A DNA stretch of 64,000 nucleotides from Panaeolus papilionaceus (taxonomy: Eukaryota; Basidiomycota; Agaricomycetes; Agaricales): assembly GCA_015501605.1 (NCBI GenBank), contig JADNRZ010000005.1, positions 310,001 to 374,000 on the forward strand, written 5' to 3'. A program made the translations under genes and the position numbers. This document shows, piece after piece, positions 1 to 11,832 of the stretch. The stretch's first letter is position 1. Every line of letters starts with the position of its first letter. The notes beneath the pieces were generated by a model. The model was not told where the DNA came from, did no database searches, and was given only the letters and a program-made list of their open reading frames with translations.

Positions 1-806
1 ATCCAGCATCAGAAATATCCGTTGGAAATGGGCGCGAAGTGTGCAGAAGAGTTGCACGAAACTTTATTGATGTGAACATTGCATAAAGTACCCATGAATT
101 GGATTGCCGGTTATTTCAAGGAGCTGATAAAACAGGCAAGCCTAAACATTAGGCGATTGGGTCATTCCGCAAATCAAACTAAATCAACTAAACCTCATAA
201 ATTTGAAATAAATGTGGTTGTGGAATAACGTTCGATTTCAGTAAGCTTGTAACTGTGTTTGAGTCGGGGAAAGAGCTGGAAAGAGGAAGGGACATTTAAC
301 TAGTCGATGCCTTCAACTGCAGATTACACAACGAACCCACTATACAAGTTATGTAAAACGGCGGTGTGATCCGAAAGGCAAATTGAAATAAGTAGGGACA
401 TGCGAGGCAACCGGAATTTAACTGAATCTCGACACACTTTGAACAGATCCTCGAAGCCCATTCATATGTTTTTCAGGAAATATTATACGCCTCGGTGGTA
501 GTTGAACTTTTATAAATGAAGTATGTAAGTGTAGGTATTATTTCTGGTACACCATTACACTGAATGAACCGTAGCAGCATCTGGTAAGACCATACTCAGC
601 ATGCAGAGTGTTTCAAGCTAAGAACGCTCAGTGGAAGGTCGCATTGAATTTCAATTTGCTTCTCCCAACAACCTCCGACATGGGATTCGCGTGGCTTCAG
701 GGGAGCTATCCGGGGATTGCCGAAAGCCTACTGATTAGATGGGCAAGGCGTCTCCACAGACTGACTCGCTCTACTAGCTACATTCACGCCCGTCCCAACA
801 AACGCC
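1..806. other. intergenic, no gene seen
   Basis: No open frame with protein-like composition or plausible splice structure was found on either strand before the MAT2B-like start. An ATG-initiated frame near 608 reads out of phase with the real gene and has no recognisable content. This stretch probably holds the promoter and 5' UTR of the following gene. Confidence 0.5.
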
Positions 807-2044
807 ATGAAGGTCGTAATAACAGGTATACTTTTATTGTACTCTCAAAATATGACGACCTTACTTACAGTTTGAGTTAATAGGGGCTTCTGGAGTACTT
901 GGCTCGGCAGTTTATGAAGCATTCAAATCTGCCCATTTCGATGTGGTCGGCTTCGCTCATTCAAGAACTGGCCCTGGACTGGAAAAGGTGGATCTGACTG
1001 TCCCAGAAGAGGTGGAAGGAACGCTAACAAAGATCAAACCAAACTGTAAAGCCAAACATCGGAATCTCTCGCTCTCAATATCTCAATCAAAACTCTAGGG
1101 GTGATTCATTGTGCCGCTGAAAGACGGCCAGATGTAGCTGAAAAGGTTTGACTCAAATCATAACATAACACTGACCAGAAAAGCTTATCTATCTTAGGAC
1201 CCAAGAGGGGCGCAAAAGGTGGGATGATTTTTCTCAACGAGATCCAATTTTTCACCTTGACCTCATGGACAGTTGAACGCAGGGGTTCCTGGGCACCTTG
1301 CCGAACTTTCCAAGAACCTGAAATACCGATTGGTCTATATCTCCACTGGTATGTCATTGCCCTTGGAAGATTTACGAGAGAATGGGAGTTCATAGCCCTC
1401 AGACTATGTTTTCGACGGGACATCACCCCCATATACTCCTTCCTCCGCAACTAACCCCCTTCAGCTTTATGGCAAGTCTAAACGAGACGGTGAGCTAGCT
1501 GTATTGGGAGTTGACGGAGCGGACGTTGTTATCCTTCGAGTTCCTGTTCTGTGCGTTTTCTTTTCCCTGATGTTTATATCATTGACGCTTATCACACTCC
1601 AAATACCATAGCTATGGCCCAGCCCCTCAGAACGCGGACTCGGCTATAAATGTCCTACTCGATGTGGTACATGATCAGTCAGGCAAGACCTATAAAATGG
1701 ATCACTACGCGACACGATACCCTACAAACGTAGTTGACATTGCCAAATTCCTGGTCCGCCTAACGAAGGTCAAGAAAGCCTTGCCGCCCATCTTACACTA
1801 CTCAAGCGATGAGCCATTCACAAAGTATGAAATCTGTTTGACATTTGCGAAGATATTAGGTCTTCCGCATTCTCATATCATTCCGGACGCGGAACCACCG
1901 ACTGGAGCAGGCGCCACCACCAGGCCCCGCGATTGTCGTCTTTACACTAAAGAGACCGAAGACCTCGGCGTGGAGGGCGGGTTGGATACGTCCCTTTTCG
2001 AGGAATGGTGGACTGAGCGGCTGGTTTCCAATGTCAAGCAGTAA
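807..2044 (+). CDS. MAT2B / RmlD-type NAD(P)-binding reductase-like protein
   Basis: Extended short-chain dehydrogenase fold protein, similar to the regulatory beta subunit of methionine adenosyltransferase and to dTDP-4-dehydrorhamnose reductase (RmlD). Seven exons give an open frame of 301 residues: 807-825, 884-1045, 1099-1145, 1198-1218, 1273-1348, 1403-1550, 1612-2044. The N-terminus reads MKVVITGASGVLGS, a Rossmann glycine-rich NAD(P) loop. HCAAERRPD follows in the central strand region, then STDYVFDG and a YGKSK motif in the position of the SDR YxxxK pair. The C-terminal exon resembles the RmlD substrate-binding part (YATRYPTNVVDIAKFL). Known family members either reduce dTDP-sugars or bind and modulate the catalytic MAT subunit; the fungal role is inferred, probably linked to S-adenosylmethionine supply. 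Exon 1 is only 19 nt, but the ATG places the glycine-rich motif directly at the N-terminus, as in the family. Confidence 0.85.
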
Positions 2045-5000
2045 ACGAATGTAATAAAACCCTATCAAGCTATATTACCAGACGGACGCTCTTTGAGAGC
2101 TACACTCCGTTGTCAATTGCATTCCTTCCTTATAAACACCTCTTCAGGTTGAACTGCTTATTGCTTTTAAAATGATACGAATGAGGGTCATCTTCTTCAT
2201 AGAGCGCATTTCTCCGGATCGCGGCCTCTATTATCCACCTATGAATTGTTCTGTCCGCCACTGACGACTCACTGCCATGAACCAAAATAGTCGCACAAGG
2301 AGGCTTTTAGCTTTAGTCTATCCGTTGCTATGTGCACATCAACCGTTGTAAGCTATATACGATTTCGGGATTATTTCATTATGCAGTATTATCTTTGAAG
2401 AAGCACTTTGAGCCAATTTAACAAGGGCGCGCCTTCATGAAAAGAGACTTCGAAGAAGCGCTTGAGTGCGGGGAATCTCCGGTCAAGTAGTTACGCGTTC
2501 CAAGACGCGTGTGATGAGTTGTGATCATGGTCTTGATGCGTCCGCCAATTGCACATATTTCTTTTGAGCTAAGATGATGGCTAAGTTTTCAGTGTTCACT
2601 GACGACAGAACCGTCGCAGCGCTGCAGGGCAGCTCGGCTGCGGCAAGGTGTGAGACGCATGTGAGAGGTGATGGATGGGTCGGCGGAGTACTCGTGAAGC
2701 TAAATGCTGCCGTATACTCGGACAAAACTTGCTAGATGAAGGGTTTGAAAGGTCCCTTCATGACATTATTCAACTGCTGACTGAGGGTGTAATCAAGTGC
2801 TGCTTTTTTCGACTCACGAGGCCCTATTCTCTATCAACTTCGGAATGAAGGCGACCATGGTTGTCAAGAATGGGTTAGTTAGGTTATTAATCCTGATCCA
2901 GGCGTTACATAACGTACCATCATTAATTTGTTTGAGAGTCGGAATGAAGCTAATCATCATCAGCTGGTCACAGATAAGCGCACACAAGAAGATAGCACCC
3001 GTCCCCTCCAGAACGGCCTATTCAGGCGCCCGCACCAAGTACCCGGCTACAATGGACGAGAATAGATAATCCCTCAAATGGCGAGGCAGACTGTCAAACC
3101 TGCAAAAACGAGGTGGAAGTTCTCAGGCTCGATACACAATCAGCCATGAGGCAAAAATTGGGCAAAGATCTGGTAACAAGTAAAGGGGATTGTGACGTAC
3201 ATCGTTGGCACAGATGGGACGCCGTTCCACCTTTCTGTGTCTTCAGCCAACATTGTAGTTGTCATTTCAACCCTCCCGCCGAGAGAGTCACTCTGCCCGC
3301 AGCCCAAATGCAGCCGTACTAAGCATATACATTACTAAATAATTCCAGTGGCGCAGAGGTGGCGGGCGTCCCGTTTTATTCAATTTTGAAACCTACTTAA
3401 CATCCTGTGTCAATATTCTAAATTGAACTTTTGAGGGATAGACAAAGGGTCGCTGGACCCATGAGCTATTCCTAATTTCGACTTTTCAACTATCATCCTT
3501 CGCGGTCATCATTTTCTCGAAGGACATGTGAGCTCATCCAGACCCGCATGTATGGCTGACGTTAGAGACTCTAGCAGGGCTGACGATATGTACCCCAAAA
3601 GCCCCGAGAGTGGAAATCGCTCGAAGAACAGTTGCACCAACCCGTGCTCCATATCGTTTTGTGACCTTGGAGTGGTGTCAAAGTAGAAAGGGTTGCGCTC
3701 CATGCCCTTGATCCTCCATGTACCAGCACGTACATACCTCAGGGAGCAGCAGGCATCACATCGACATCGGGTATCTCAAGTTTCCTGGTCTTCAACAGAG
3801 GCCTTCGTTGTGCCCACAGTCATCATGAAATGAATGGCAAGGACTGGCCGCCGTGATAATTATTGTCCAGGATCCCGCACCCCGACTGATTGTTGCGAGG
3901 GCCCTTCTGGGGACGCGGGGTCGTGGTTTTGAACGGGAGGATTCACAATGAATCGACTAGGCCTAGGGTTGCTTCAGTTGTTGAGACATGCCGAGCTCAC
4001 AAGTAGGTAGGCCGAACGTCGACAGACGTCGACGGCTATGACGACCATGTGTCTGTCAACGGTTATTCATCATTCTGCCCTTGCCGCCCCCTTTCCCTCG
4101 CCCTTTTTACAGCCTGTAACCTTGCACAGACGTTAATCGGGTCCTGAGCCTTGAAGTCCTGCGCTGTCTATCGTTGCCTAGGGTTTCACGATTTCTTGAG
4201 ATTTCATTTTGCAAATACGATGTGAGAGTGATTCGGTACGTTTTAAGGACTGGCTCGAACTTTGCAAATAAATACATAAAATATAAAATAACCATGGATT
4301 GGATTTGAAACCAGTCGTGCGGACCAGTGTGGGTTGGCCTTGTGATACCACGATCACTTTAACTGTGCGGTTGTTGGTATGGTGCCCGAAGCCTGTAAGC
4401 TTGATTCTGCGTCATCCCCAATTTAAAATTGAGTATGATTATTACTGATAAACTCAACCACTCAACCAGTCATGAGGCATCACTCACCAAGACTCACCAC
4501 AAGGGGAGGGTGGTCCATAACAGATGGCAAGCGTCTCCCGCAGATATACACAGGGGGGACCAGCACTGGGTATTTATTAAGCTTGTATGCGTGCTGCACG
4601 GCATCTGGATGATCCCCGCTTATCAATGCAATGTGGTAGAGTTTTCCTCGACTGGCAATCGACAGCGCTTCGTGTGATCTGTGCAAAGCTGAGGGTTGCA
4701 GATAGATATTGGACTGAGTTTAGGCATGTTTTTGTTGAACCAACCAAAGGTCAGGATTCACCTTCAACTTGGAATATCAAGGAGATTGAATCCGTTTCCA
4801 ACCATGCCTATATAAAATCTGAACAGGTGGCGGAAAATGCTCCGAACAAGTCATCGCCACTTCATTGTGAGCGGAGGTTGTAAGCGAATTCTATAAGCAC
4901 ATTACGACCAGAGTTGTGTATCTGACAAGATGAAAGTTTTACACTTGATCAAGGTATGACTCTCGCGCTTGTCACCACATTCCTCCGCATTTTGTCGAAG

Positions 5001-6363
5001 TCTGCCTCGAGGCGTTCTGCGACCTGGAGTGTGAACACAAGCAAGGAAAGGATATCAGGGTATATCCCCATTACTTTTGCAGTGAGAAATGTCCCTTGAT
5101 CAAAGTGTGTGTGAGCAGAGGCGGAGGATAACGAGTCGTTGTTTATGCTCACACGGATATCTCTAGATGCAAGCACGGAACAGGCGGTTAGGACAAAGGG
5201 TTTGCTTAGCTCTCTGCACTAGGGTGTCGGAAAAGAACTCTTCCAACCGTTCGTACCGGCGTGTCTGGAATTAGCACGCCAAAACCTTCCTGGAGATGTT
5301 TGTCATTTCGAAAAGCTGCAGCGAGTGAAACTTTCCCAAGAGGCGATTCCTAATGACGAGTGGATGTCGAGTAAGATTCCCGAACGGCGTCGACATCTCT
5401 GATTGGAGAAGTGTAATGCGCAATATCGGAAACCCTTCTTGAATCTAGAGCGTTTGTTTCTCAAATATTGTGCGACTAGTTGCGATTTAACCAATGAAGT
5501 TGCGTGGAACCTCAGAACTCGCCACGGTGGGTTGTGAACATAGAAATTACTTATCCCCAGTAGCTGTGGATATTTTGGTGAACGTCAATTTAACTCAAAC
5601 AACTGAAAAAAAATCAGTGAGAAATAAGTGAAACAGAGTGTAAAACCTTACGCGCAGGAAGTGTCGCTAATTTTAGGATGGATTTAGATATTAGAGCTAG
5701 AAACGACATTTTGTCGCATGAACTGAATTCAGCTTGAGAAGAGTTAGTGATATTCGGCTTTCTGCGCGAAATATTTTGAGAAGGAGATGTCTTTATCTGT
5801 GTGTAATCGCGAATTCTGAGGGTCTGGGTATCATCAGCATATGTCATAACTGGTTGAATGTAAAGAAACTCACCAAGCTAAGACAACCATACCAATCGTA
5901 CATGAATAAATAAAGCATGCAGGTGGTGCATAGATTCCAAGCGTACATATACTCCATACATGTTACTCAACAAGGGTTTTTGACGATGTCTAGAATGTTC
6001 CCTGAGGTCAGCAAATGAGACATAGTGATCCCCGATGTTCACGATTTGAATATTCCAAAGGCCTGAGTCTGGTTTCGCAGCTTAAAGATAGCAAGGAGGA
6101 GGATTGAATGAATGACATAAATTTCTGCGATTGAGAAAACGCTAGAGAATTTGGCGTTCGGGAAAGGTTGGATGTAGAATCAAATCGATCTGCCTGTATC
6201 CTCCTCATAAATCTGCCACCAGCTGTATGATGTTATAAGGAACAAATCCAAGACTCTTGGAGTGCATCGCGGAGTGCCAGATCTCGAACTGTGTCGGTTT
6301 TGAGAAATGAGACGTATTCTCAAGCAAAATAAGCCCGTGAAGAAAATATTGAAAAGCAAGAGT
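2045..6363. other. 4.3-kb gene-poor stretch
   Basis: No gene could be supported. Several short frames on the minus strand (2525-2725, 3509-3703, 4949-5176) have somewhat protein-like composition. They lack neighbours in frame, splice partners or recognisable motifs, so they may be decayed coding sequence or chance. A small direct repeat containing ACGTCGAC occurs twice around 4016-4032. No long terminal or inverted repeats were spotted by eye. Confidence 0.4.
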
Positions 6364-6777
6364 TTATCCATAACGTATAGGCGGTATAGGTTCTGCGTGA
6401 ATGGTGGATAGATCTGTTGACTTATCGATTTCTTCATCGATTTCGCCAATAAGACATCTGAGAGTGAAGCGCAGTCCCATCAACGAGAGAAAAATGAAAA
6501 TGAAAATGAAAATGAATAGCGCACATAAGTTCACCCTTGACCAAATATAGTCCCAATGGGACCTCTTCGACACCTTCATCCATACTGTATACGCGTTCTT
6601 TTGAGTCTGCAAGCACAACGTTGGACTTTTGGTCAAAACCAGCCAAAACCCCCTAGAATATTGGTGGTAAGTTGTATATGTACACGTATAAAATGCTGAA
6701 ATACATACTACGATGGACCGCCCGTCTTGCAGAACGAGAAGAACGCGTCGGTCAACATAGCCCTGTAAGCTGGCCAT
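6364..6777 (-). CDS. LSM8: U6 snRNA-associated Sm-like protein LSm8
   Basis: Small Sm-fold protein that forms the nuclear LSm2-8 ring on the 3' uridine tract of U6 snRNA and acts in pre-mRNA splicing. Three exons give 96 residues, the same length as human LSm8. Exon 1 (69 nt) encodes MASLQGYVDRRVLLVLQDGR and ends in IV before a GTATGT donor. Exon 2 carries GVLAGFDQKSNVVL, the Sm1 core, and then EEVPLGLYLVKGE. Exon 3 reads CLIGEIDEEIDKSTDL and ends IHAEPIPPIRYG. LSm8-specific signs are the GEIDEE motif and the I(R/H)AEP tail, where other LSm proteins differ. The second intron holds a repeat of AAAATG units. The gene is divergent from the transporter starting at 7090, with about 310 bp between the starts. 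Splice sites are inferred; the second donor (GTGCGC) is less typical. Confidence 0.9.
   Translation of the reverse strand: MASLQGYVDRRVLLVLQDGRSIVVCISAFYTCTYTTYHQYSRGFWLVLTKSPTLCLQTQKNAYTVWMKVSKRSHWDYIWSRVNLCALFIFIFIFIFLSLMGLRFTLRCLIGEIDEEIDKSTDLSTIHAEPIPPIRYG
6484..6514. repeat. hexanucleotide microsatellite in LSM8 intron 2
   Basis: Four or so tandem copies of GAAAAT lie within the second intron of LSM8 (minus strand ATTTTC units). In the sense orientation this supplies a pyrimidine-rich tract upstream of the CTCTCAG acceptor. Confidence 0.8.
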
Positions 6778-7089
6778 CGGGTTGAGCGACGAGAGAGAGG
6801 CTATATCCCTGCAAAGATGACGATGATGGGTCCGTGCATGTGTAGCACGTGCCTGCTTTGACCGCTGGAATGCACCACTGCATGCGGTCTTGTGGTAATT
6901 AAATTTGTGACAAGGCTGGAATTATAAACCCTCTTTCTCTTCTACCATTCACTTCCTTCAACTCTCAAACTCTGCAAGCTCGATATTTCTCGGCTGCAAC
7001 GCACGCTGTAAGCGTTAATTTATTATTTTCATTTGGCGCCCAGAAAAAAATAAAATTAACATTGACTTTTTAGCCTTCTTTTCCAAATA
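6778..7089. promoter_or_regulatory. shared divergent promoter region, LSM8 and SLC35-type transporter
   Basis: About 310 bp between two divergent starts. A TATAAA box sits at 6923-6928, followed by a CT-rich stretch, about 160 bp before the transporter ATG. A pyrimidine-rich segment with possible leader-intron signals lies at 7010-7080, just ahead of the ATG at 7090. No obvious TATA box was seen for LSM8. Confidence 0.45.
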
Positions 7090-9492
7090 ATGTCTTCATT
7101 TCATGATCAAGAGAAACGGGCCGCAGAGCAGCAGTTGCTTGAGGTTAAGCTGCCAAACTCGCCTTCATCTCTAGATCTTCCTTCTCCAGTTTCTGCTCAG
7201 TCACCAAAAGCAACGCCCACAGCCGTCAAGTATAAGCTGTCAGCAACCGCAATTGTTCCTATCTGGATTATTCTCAGCTCGGCAGTCATCATTTACAACA
7301 ATTATATTTACAACACCCTCAATTTCAAATACCCAGTCTTCCTCGTAACATGGCACCTTGCCTTTGCTGCCGTTGGCACGCGCGTTTTACAGCGTACGAC
7401 TCACCTCCTGGATGGTGCAAGAGACGTTCACATGTCCAAGGATATGTTTGTTCGTTCAATCCTACCAATTGGCCTGTTGTTCTCAGGTAGCCTCATTCTG
7501 AGCAATACTGCTTATCTGTACCTCAGCGTGTCGTACATTCAGATGCTCAAGGTAAGCCCAGAAACAGTTCACATTGGGACATGCGAGGGAGGCTTAACGA
7601 CCAAATATCTAGGCCTTCACCCCTGTTGCCATCTTGCTTATCTCCTGGACATTCCGTATTCAAGAACCCAACAAGAAGCTGGCTGTCATTGTCCTCATGA
7701 TTTCTTCCGGTGTTGCTCTTGCCTCTCATGGAGAATTGCGCTTTAACCTTATTGGTTTCCTGACACAAGCCGCAGCTGTCGCTGTAAGTCCATCACTATA
7801 TTGACCTACCCGCCTATAAGGTTAAATTTATCATAACTTTGTTTCCCTAGTTTGAAGCCTCTCGTCTAGTAATGATCCAAATCCTCCTTCACAATCTCAA
7901 GATGGACCCTCTTGTGTCACTGCACTATTACGCCCCAGTTTGCGCAGTCATCAACCTGTTCTTCCTTCCTTTCACAGAAGGGCTTGCTCCTTTCTACGCA
8001 CTCCGTGAAATTGGCATGTTTGTGCTGATCAGTAATGCCGCTGTGGCGTTCTTGCTCAACGTCGCAGCTGTGTTCTTGGTCGGTGTAGGCAGCGGCCTGG
8101 TTTTGACCCTTGCTGGTGTCTTCAAGGTGAGAATTCGAGTTTCATTACCTTGCGTCTCTTTTCTTCTGTCGGTTTTGCTTGTTTGCTACGTACGCCGTAT
8201 TACCCCGTCGTCTTGGGGGCGTACTTTCGATTGGCCTTGGGCTATCTCTGAGCACGAAGCCCTTATCTTAATCTTGTCACATGAAGTGGCATTTTTCTCA
8301 CTGACCCATCTTCCGGGTCATCGTGAGCGCGGCTCCGGTCAACCTAATCTGACCTTTGCAGTGGCAGAATTAAGTGGTGTATTTCCGTCCAATAATTCCT
8401 GCCTGATCTATAATTGCTACCTTTATACATGTTTGGCTGAGCGGCTTTGCTGCTTTTCACCACCACCGTTTGCTGTGGAATATAATGAGCATGATTCTCA
8501 TGTCATCATTGATATACTCAGCTTGGCTTCGCCATAGACTATGTTGAGCGATGGTCTTCGATGTGGAACGTCCTCTGCTGTCGAGGCCTGTCTATCGAAG
8601 TACCCTGGTGACCAGATGCTGTCTTTCGACATCCTCTTTTCATGCGTTCCCAGCTCCTACTTGTGTTCGCATGTCGCGGTAGTTTTTCAAAGACTTCGGC
8701 AATGTCCCATTTTCTCTTATCGGAGTGTTAAACATAATGACTGACTCTCTTTCTTTCCGATTCCTTTTCTCGCGCCCCGTCCCTCGTGTCTTAACTTCCG
8801 TATCATCCACCTTTCCACCGATACAACTTCGATTTGCCAACATACCTAATACGATCACAATCGAAAATCGTCATTCCCAAACCTGGACGGACGGACCTCA
8901 TGACCATCAACTCTTTTTGATTGCATTGAACATTCCGCGGTATACATAACACATAACCGACTCTATTTCCCGAACCTCATCAAACCCTGGCCACGAATTC
9001 TTGGGGTATTTTTCAAACAGGATATCCTATTGATCACTGGATCAGTCGTCATCTTCGGATCCCAGGTTATGCCCCTCCAAGTTTTCGGTTCGTATCTTGC
9101 AAAAATCTATTCCTTTTCGCACCTTTTTGTCTCTCGAATTTGGCCAACGCTTTGCGTTCTTCCACGGTGCCTTCTCGACTTCTGTGTTGCATCCCTCAAG
9201 GGGATACTACGTGCATCAGACATGTTTTCTTTTTGTACCCCGTTCCCGCTTTTGCGCTTGAATCCTAAGGTGGCATCCCGTTGTAAATGGATTTCATGCG
9301 TCCCAAGATTTCGAGCGTTCTGGCGCGAGAATTCGAAGAGTGCATTTCTTCATTATTTTTGCAAATGCGACGCCCCGCACTCCGCCATCTATATGCTGTT
9401 TATCTATTTTTGATTACTGAATTGCTCTTCCTACAGGTTATTCAATCGCTCTTGGAGGTCTCATTCTCTTCAAGACATCAGGCGGAAAATGA
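7090..9492 (+). CDS. triose-phosphate / nucleotide-sugar transporter family (SLC35-type) protein
   Basis: Multi-spanning membrane transporter of the TPT/DUF250 group of the drug/metabolite transporter superfamily. Members exchange nucleotide sugars or phosphorylated sugars, usually across Golgi or ER membranes in fungi. Five exons give 343 residues: 7090-7551, 7613-7783, 7851-8126, 9021-9087, 9437-9492. A polar N-terminal tail of about 55 residues precedes the first hydrophobic segment (IVPIWIILSSAVIIYNNYIY), a hallmark of the TPT group. Further helices read FLVTWHLAFAAVGTRVLQR, SIRP-like and AFTPVAILLISW. The late family motif GSGLVLTLAGVFKDILLI spans the junction of exons 3 and 4, and the last exon encodes GYSIALGGLILFKTSGGK. 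The third and fourth introns are 894 and 349 nt, far longer than others here. The substrate cannot be read from sequence. Confidence 0.88.
8127..9020 (+). other. unusually long intron (894 nt) in the SLC35-type gene
   Basis: Bounded by a GTGAGA donor after VFK and an AACAG acceptor before DILLI, both required to restore the conserved family motif. It contains T-rich sequence and several short frames on both strands, none recognised. Typical introns elsewhere in the window are 50-65 nt. Confidence 0.75.
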
Positions 9493-11832
9493 TTCCATTC
9501 ACAAACACGATGTCCGGTCCTGTTCGATTTTAGACTGTTCACGATTCGTAAATTGTTGCCATTGTGGTTGGTTCCTTGTGATCATTTCTGATGCCGACTT
9601 ACTTCCATGGCGAACTTCCTCGCAGTTACTCGATGTTCCCTTTTTCCCCTTTTCTCACATAATATTCTTAATCTTCACATTTGGCTGAGACTCTTTTTAC
9701 TGGATTACTTGTCCTACCGGTTGTAAAATTTCGCGAGATTTGTAGAGTGAAATCTCCCAACATCCATTCCGCTCATGCCCTTGCAACACCAGCACCAAGC
9801 ACCTTTCATTCCACGAATGCCGCTCTGCTAAGTCCAACATGCCCCCCCCAACAACCACCACCACCACCGTCTTCTGCACCAAATCGCCCCAATATGCCCC
9901 CTCCCACTCTAGCTTTTTCATCTCCTGATCTCTTTCTTCTGTCTGTGTTTTAGACTCATTTCGCAGACTCACTTGCATCGATTCTCCCTTTCCTGTTCCT
10001 GTGTAATGTATACTTCCATTCATCCGACCAGTATTGCCCTCGTCCTTATCGCGCCATATAAAACACAGATAATTATTAGATTTGTCGCTCTTCCGTCTTC
10101 TCATAGCAGTATAATCGTCAATTTTATTCGGACAATTAGTAGTTTTGTCGGTTATACTATTCAATTGAGCTTCTTGTATCGTGGCAAGCCACATCAGAAC
10201 TCTTCGTATAAAATACATAATATTTTTGAACGCATGTCAAAAACGGAGAATGGTGTTTCATGATGACCAGACAGCATTTTCGGGTCCCTCATCACAATAG
10301 TGTCGATGTTCACATTCCGACCTTTGGCAGAGCTTCTTATTTCTGCCAGAACATGTAGGTGACAGCCAACATTGTTTTTATGTCGGAAAACTGGCGTCCA
10401 GAATTTTTGTACTGCGTATGAGGCGCCTCGGTAATCCCACCCTGTGCTATGAGTGCGATGCCAGCAAACGCCGAGAAGCAGTAACGAGACGGGTAGCTTG
10501 ACATGGACATAAATTGTAGGCACATACGTACATGCAACTCCATGGATAAGCTTCAACGAGAAAGCTTCATTTGACCGTGCAAAGTGAAAATCCAGGGGGA
10601 GTTAGAACCTGCGAAAACCTCGACTGCAGTTTTTCAATCACCAAATTTGCCCATTTCCGTTGAGCTGCAGTAAGGGTATGGTCACACAAAGTGTTCTAGA
10701 CGTCCATTAAAGAAATTCAGGAACACTCGTGAGTTGGCATATCGATGACTGAACGAGTTAGAAGCCCAGCGTGGCCAACGAAGGGTTATGCTTCATCCCA
10801 AATTCAAAGGTCAGCTCCCGAGCATACCCGAATTTACATGAATACATGCCAAACCATCGAGGCTGCCTGCTACTCGCCTGTCCAAATCATGACGTCGATG
10901 GTGGAGGTGTTTTGCATTGGCGCAGTCCGATCGCGTACTCGATCAACCTACGACCGCAATGAAACCTTGAGAGACCCAGGTGACCACTGACTAGGGTGAT
11001 CAGCACCAATCGGTAGGGCGAGGCGAGGGTAGAAAACGACCCCTTCTGTCATTACCAAGAGACATTTCTGGAATTCTATACGGAGAGAGGAATGGGTTTA
11101 TATGTATGTGCAATTGTGCAGTCGGAAATGGTGCATTTTCGTCTGAGGTTATTACAGGTATGATGATTCACAGTCTGAAATGAAGGCTTGTCACTTGCGA
11201 TAGTACCCATTTCCCATCTCTGCGTTAGATGATGTGGCCGGTGACAGCGAGAACAGAGACGGCTGCTGAGACTGAGGTGAGGCCCTGGCAGTTAAAATGT
11301 CTAGGAGTCAGATTCTTTCAAAGACCCCACTAATTCGCCTTGTGCGCACCTAATCTATATATCGTGACCCAAACCCCGACTCAGGTCTCTGAACGGAAAC
11401 ACTGCCCCAACAGATCCAGTCGATTATCATGTCGCTGAATTGAGTGGTTGCTTCTTTGGTACGATACTGCGACACAGTGTTCCACTATTCCATCCCTTCC
11501 GCCTGGACTCTTCTTAAGTCCATTTCACTTCACTTTCTCTCATTGCGACCAGTCACTCCGGGCTTTCAAAACCAAGGAATTGCTGGCTGAACGGAGCCAT
11601 TCCTCTACCTGTGAGACATCAGAGCGTGTTTCATAGCCTCGTGCTCAGCACGCCTGCACTTTACCTGACCTTTCTCCCTGCACGTCTGGTGAAAGGCTCC
11701 TGCTTTCCAAACAAAATACATATCCTTGAATCCTTGGTAAGAACCTCTTCCTTTCCTCTACCTTGTCATCTTGGTACTAACCGAGAGTTGTGCCTCCCCC
11801 CAATTTCTCTCCTCCTCAAAGGCCAACCCGCA
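9493..11832. other. intergenic, 3' UTR of transporter then 5' region of kinase
   Basis: No gene supported. Polypyrimidine and proline-codon-rich sequence at 9780-9930 reads as a short proline-rich frame but has no partner exons and lies in the likely 3' UTR. A short CCACCACCACCACC run occurs near 9856-9868. The last 400 bp before the kinase are CT-rich, typical of a fungal 5' UTR. Confidence 0.45.

Noticed and set aside
6364..6777. Unspliced 137-residue protein at the LSM8 locus
   Set aside because: Its middle is translated intron, including a repeat, and lacks the Sm core that appears when the introns are removed.
9681..9953. Proline-rich open frame after the SLC35-type gene
   Set aside because: It lies in the likely 3' UTR, has low-complexity codons and no splice partner or motif.
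11611..11832. In-frame upstream extension of the kinase start
   Set aside because: The added residues are hydrophobic and leader-like, with no kinase-family similarity. The region is CT-rich like a 5' UTR.
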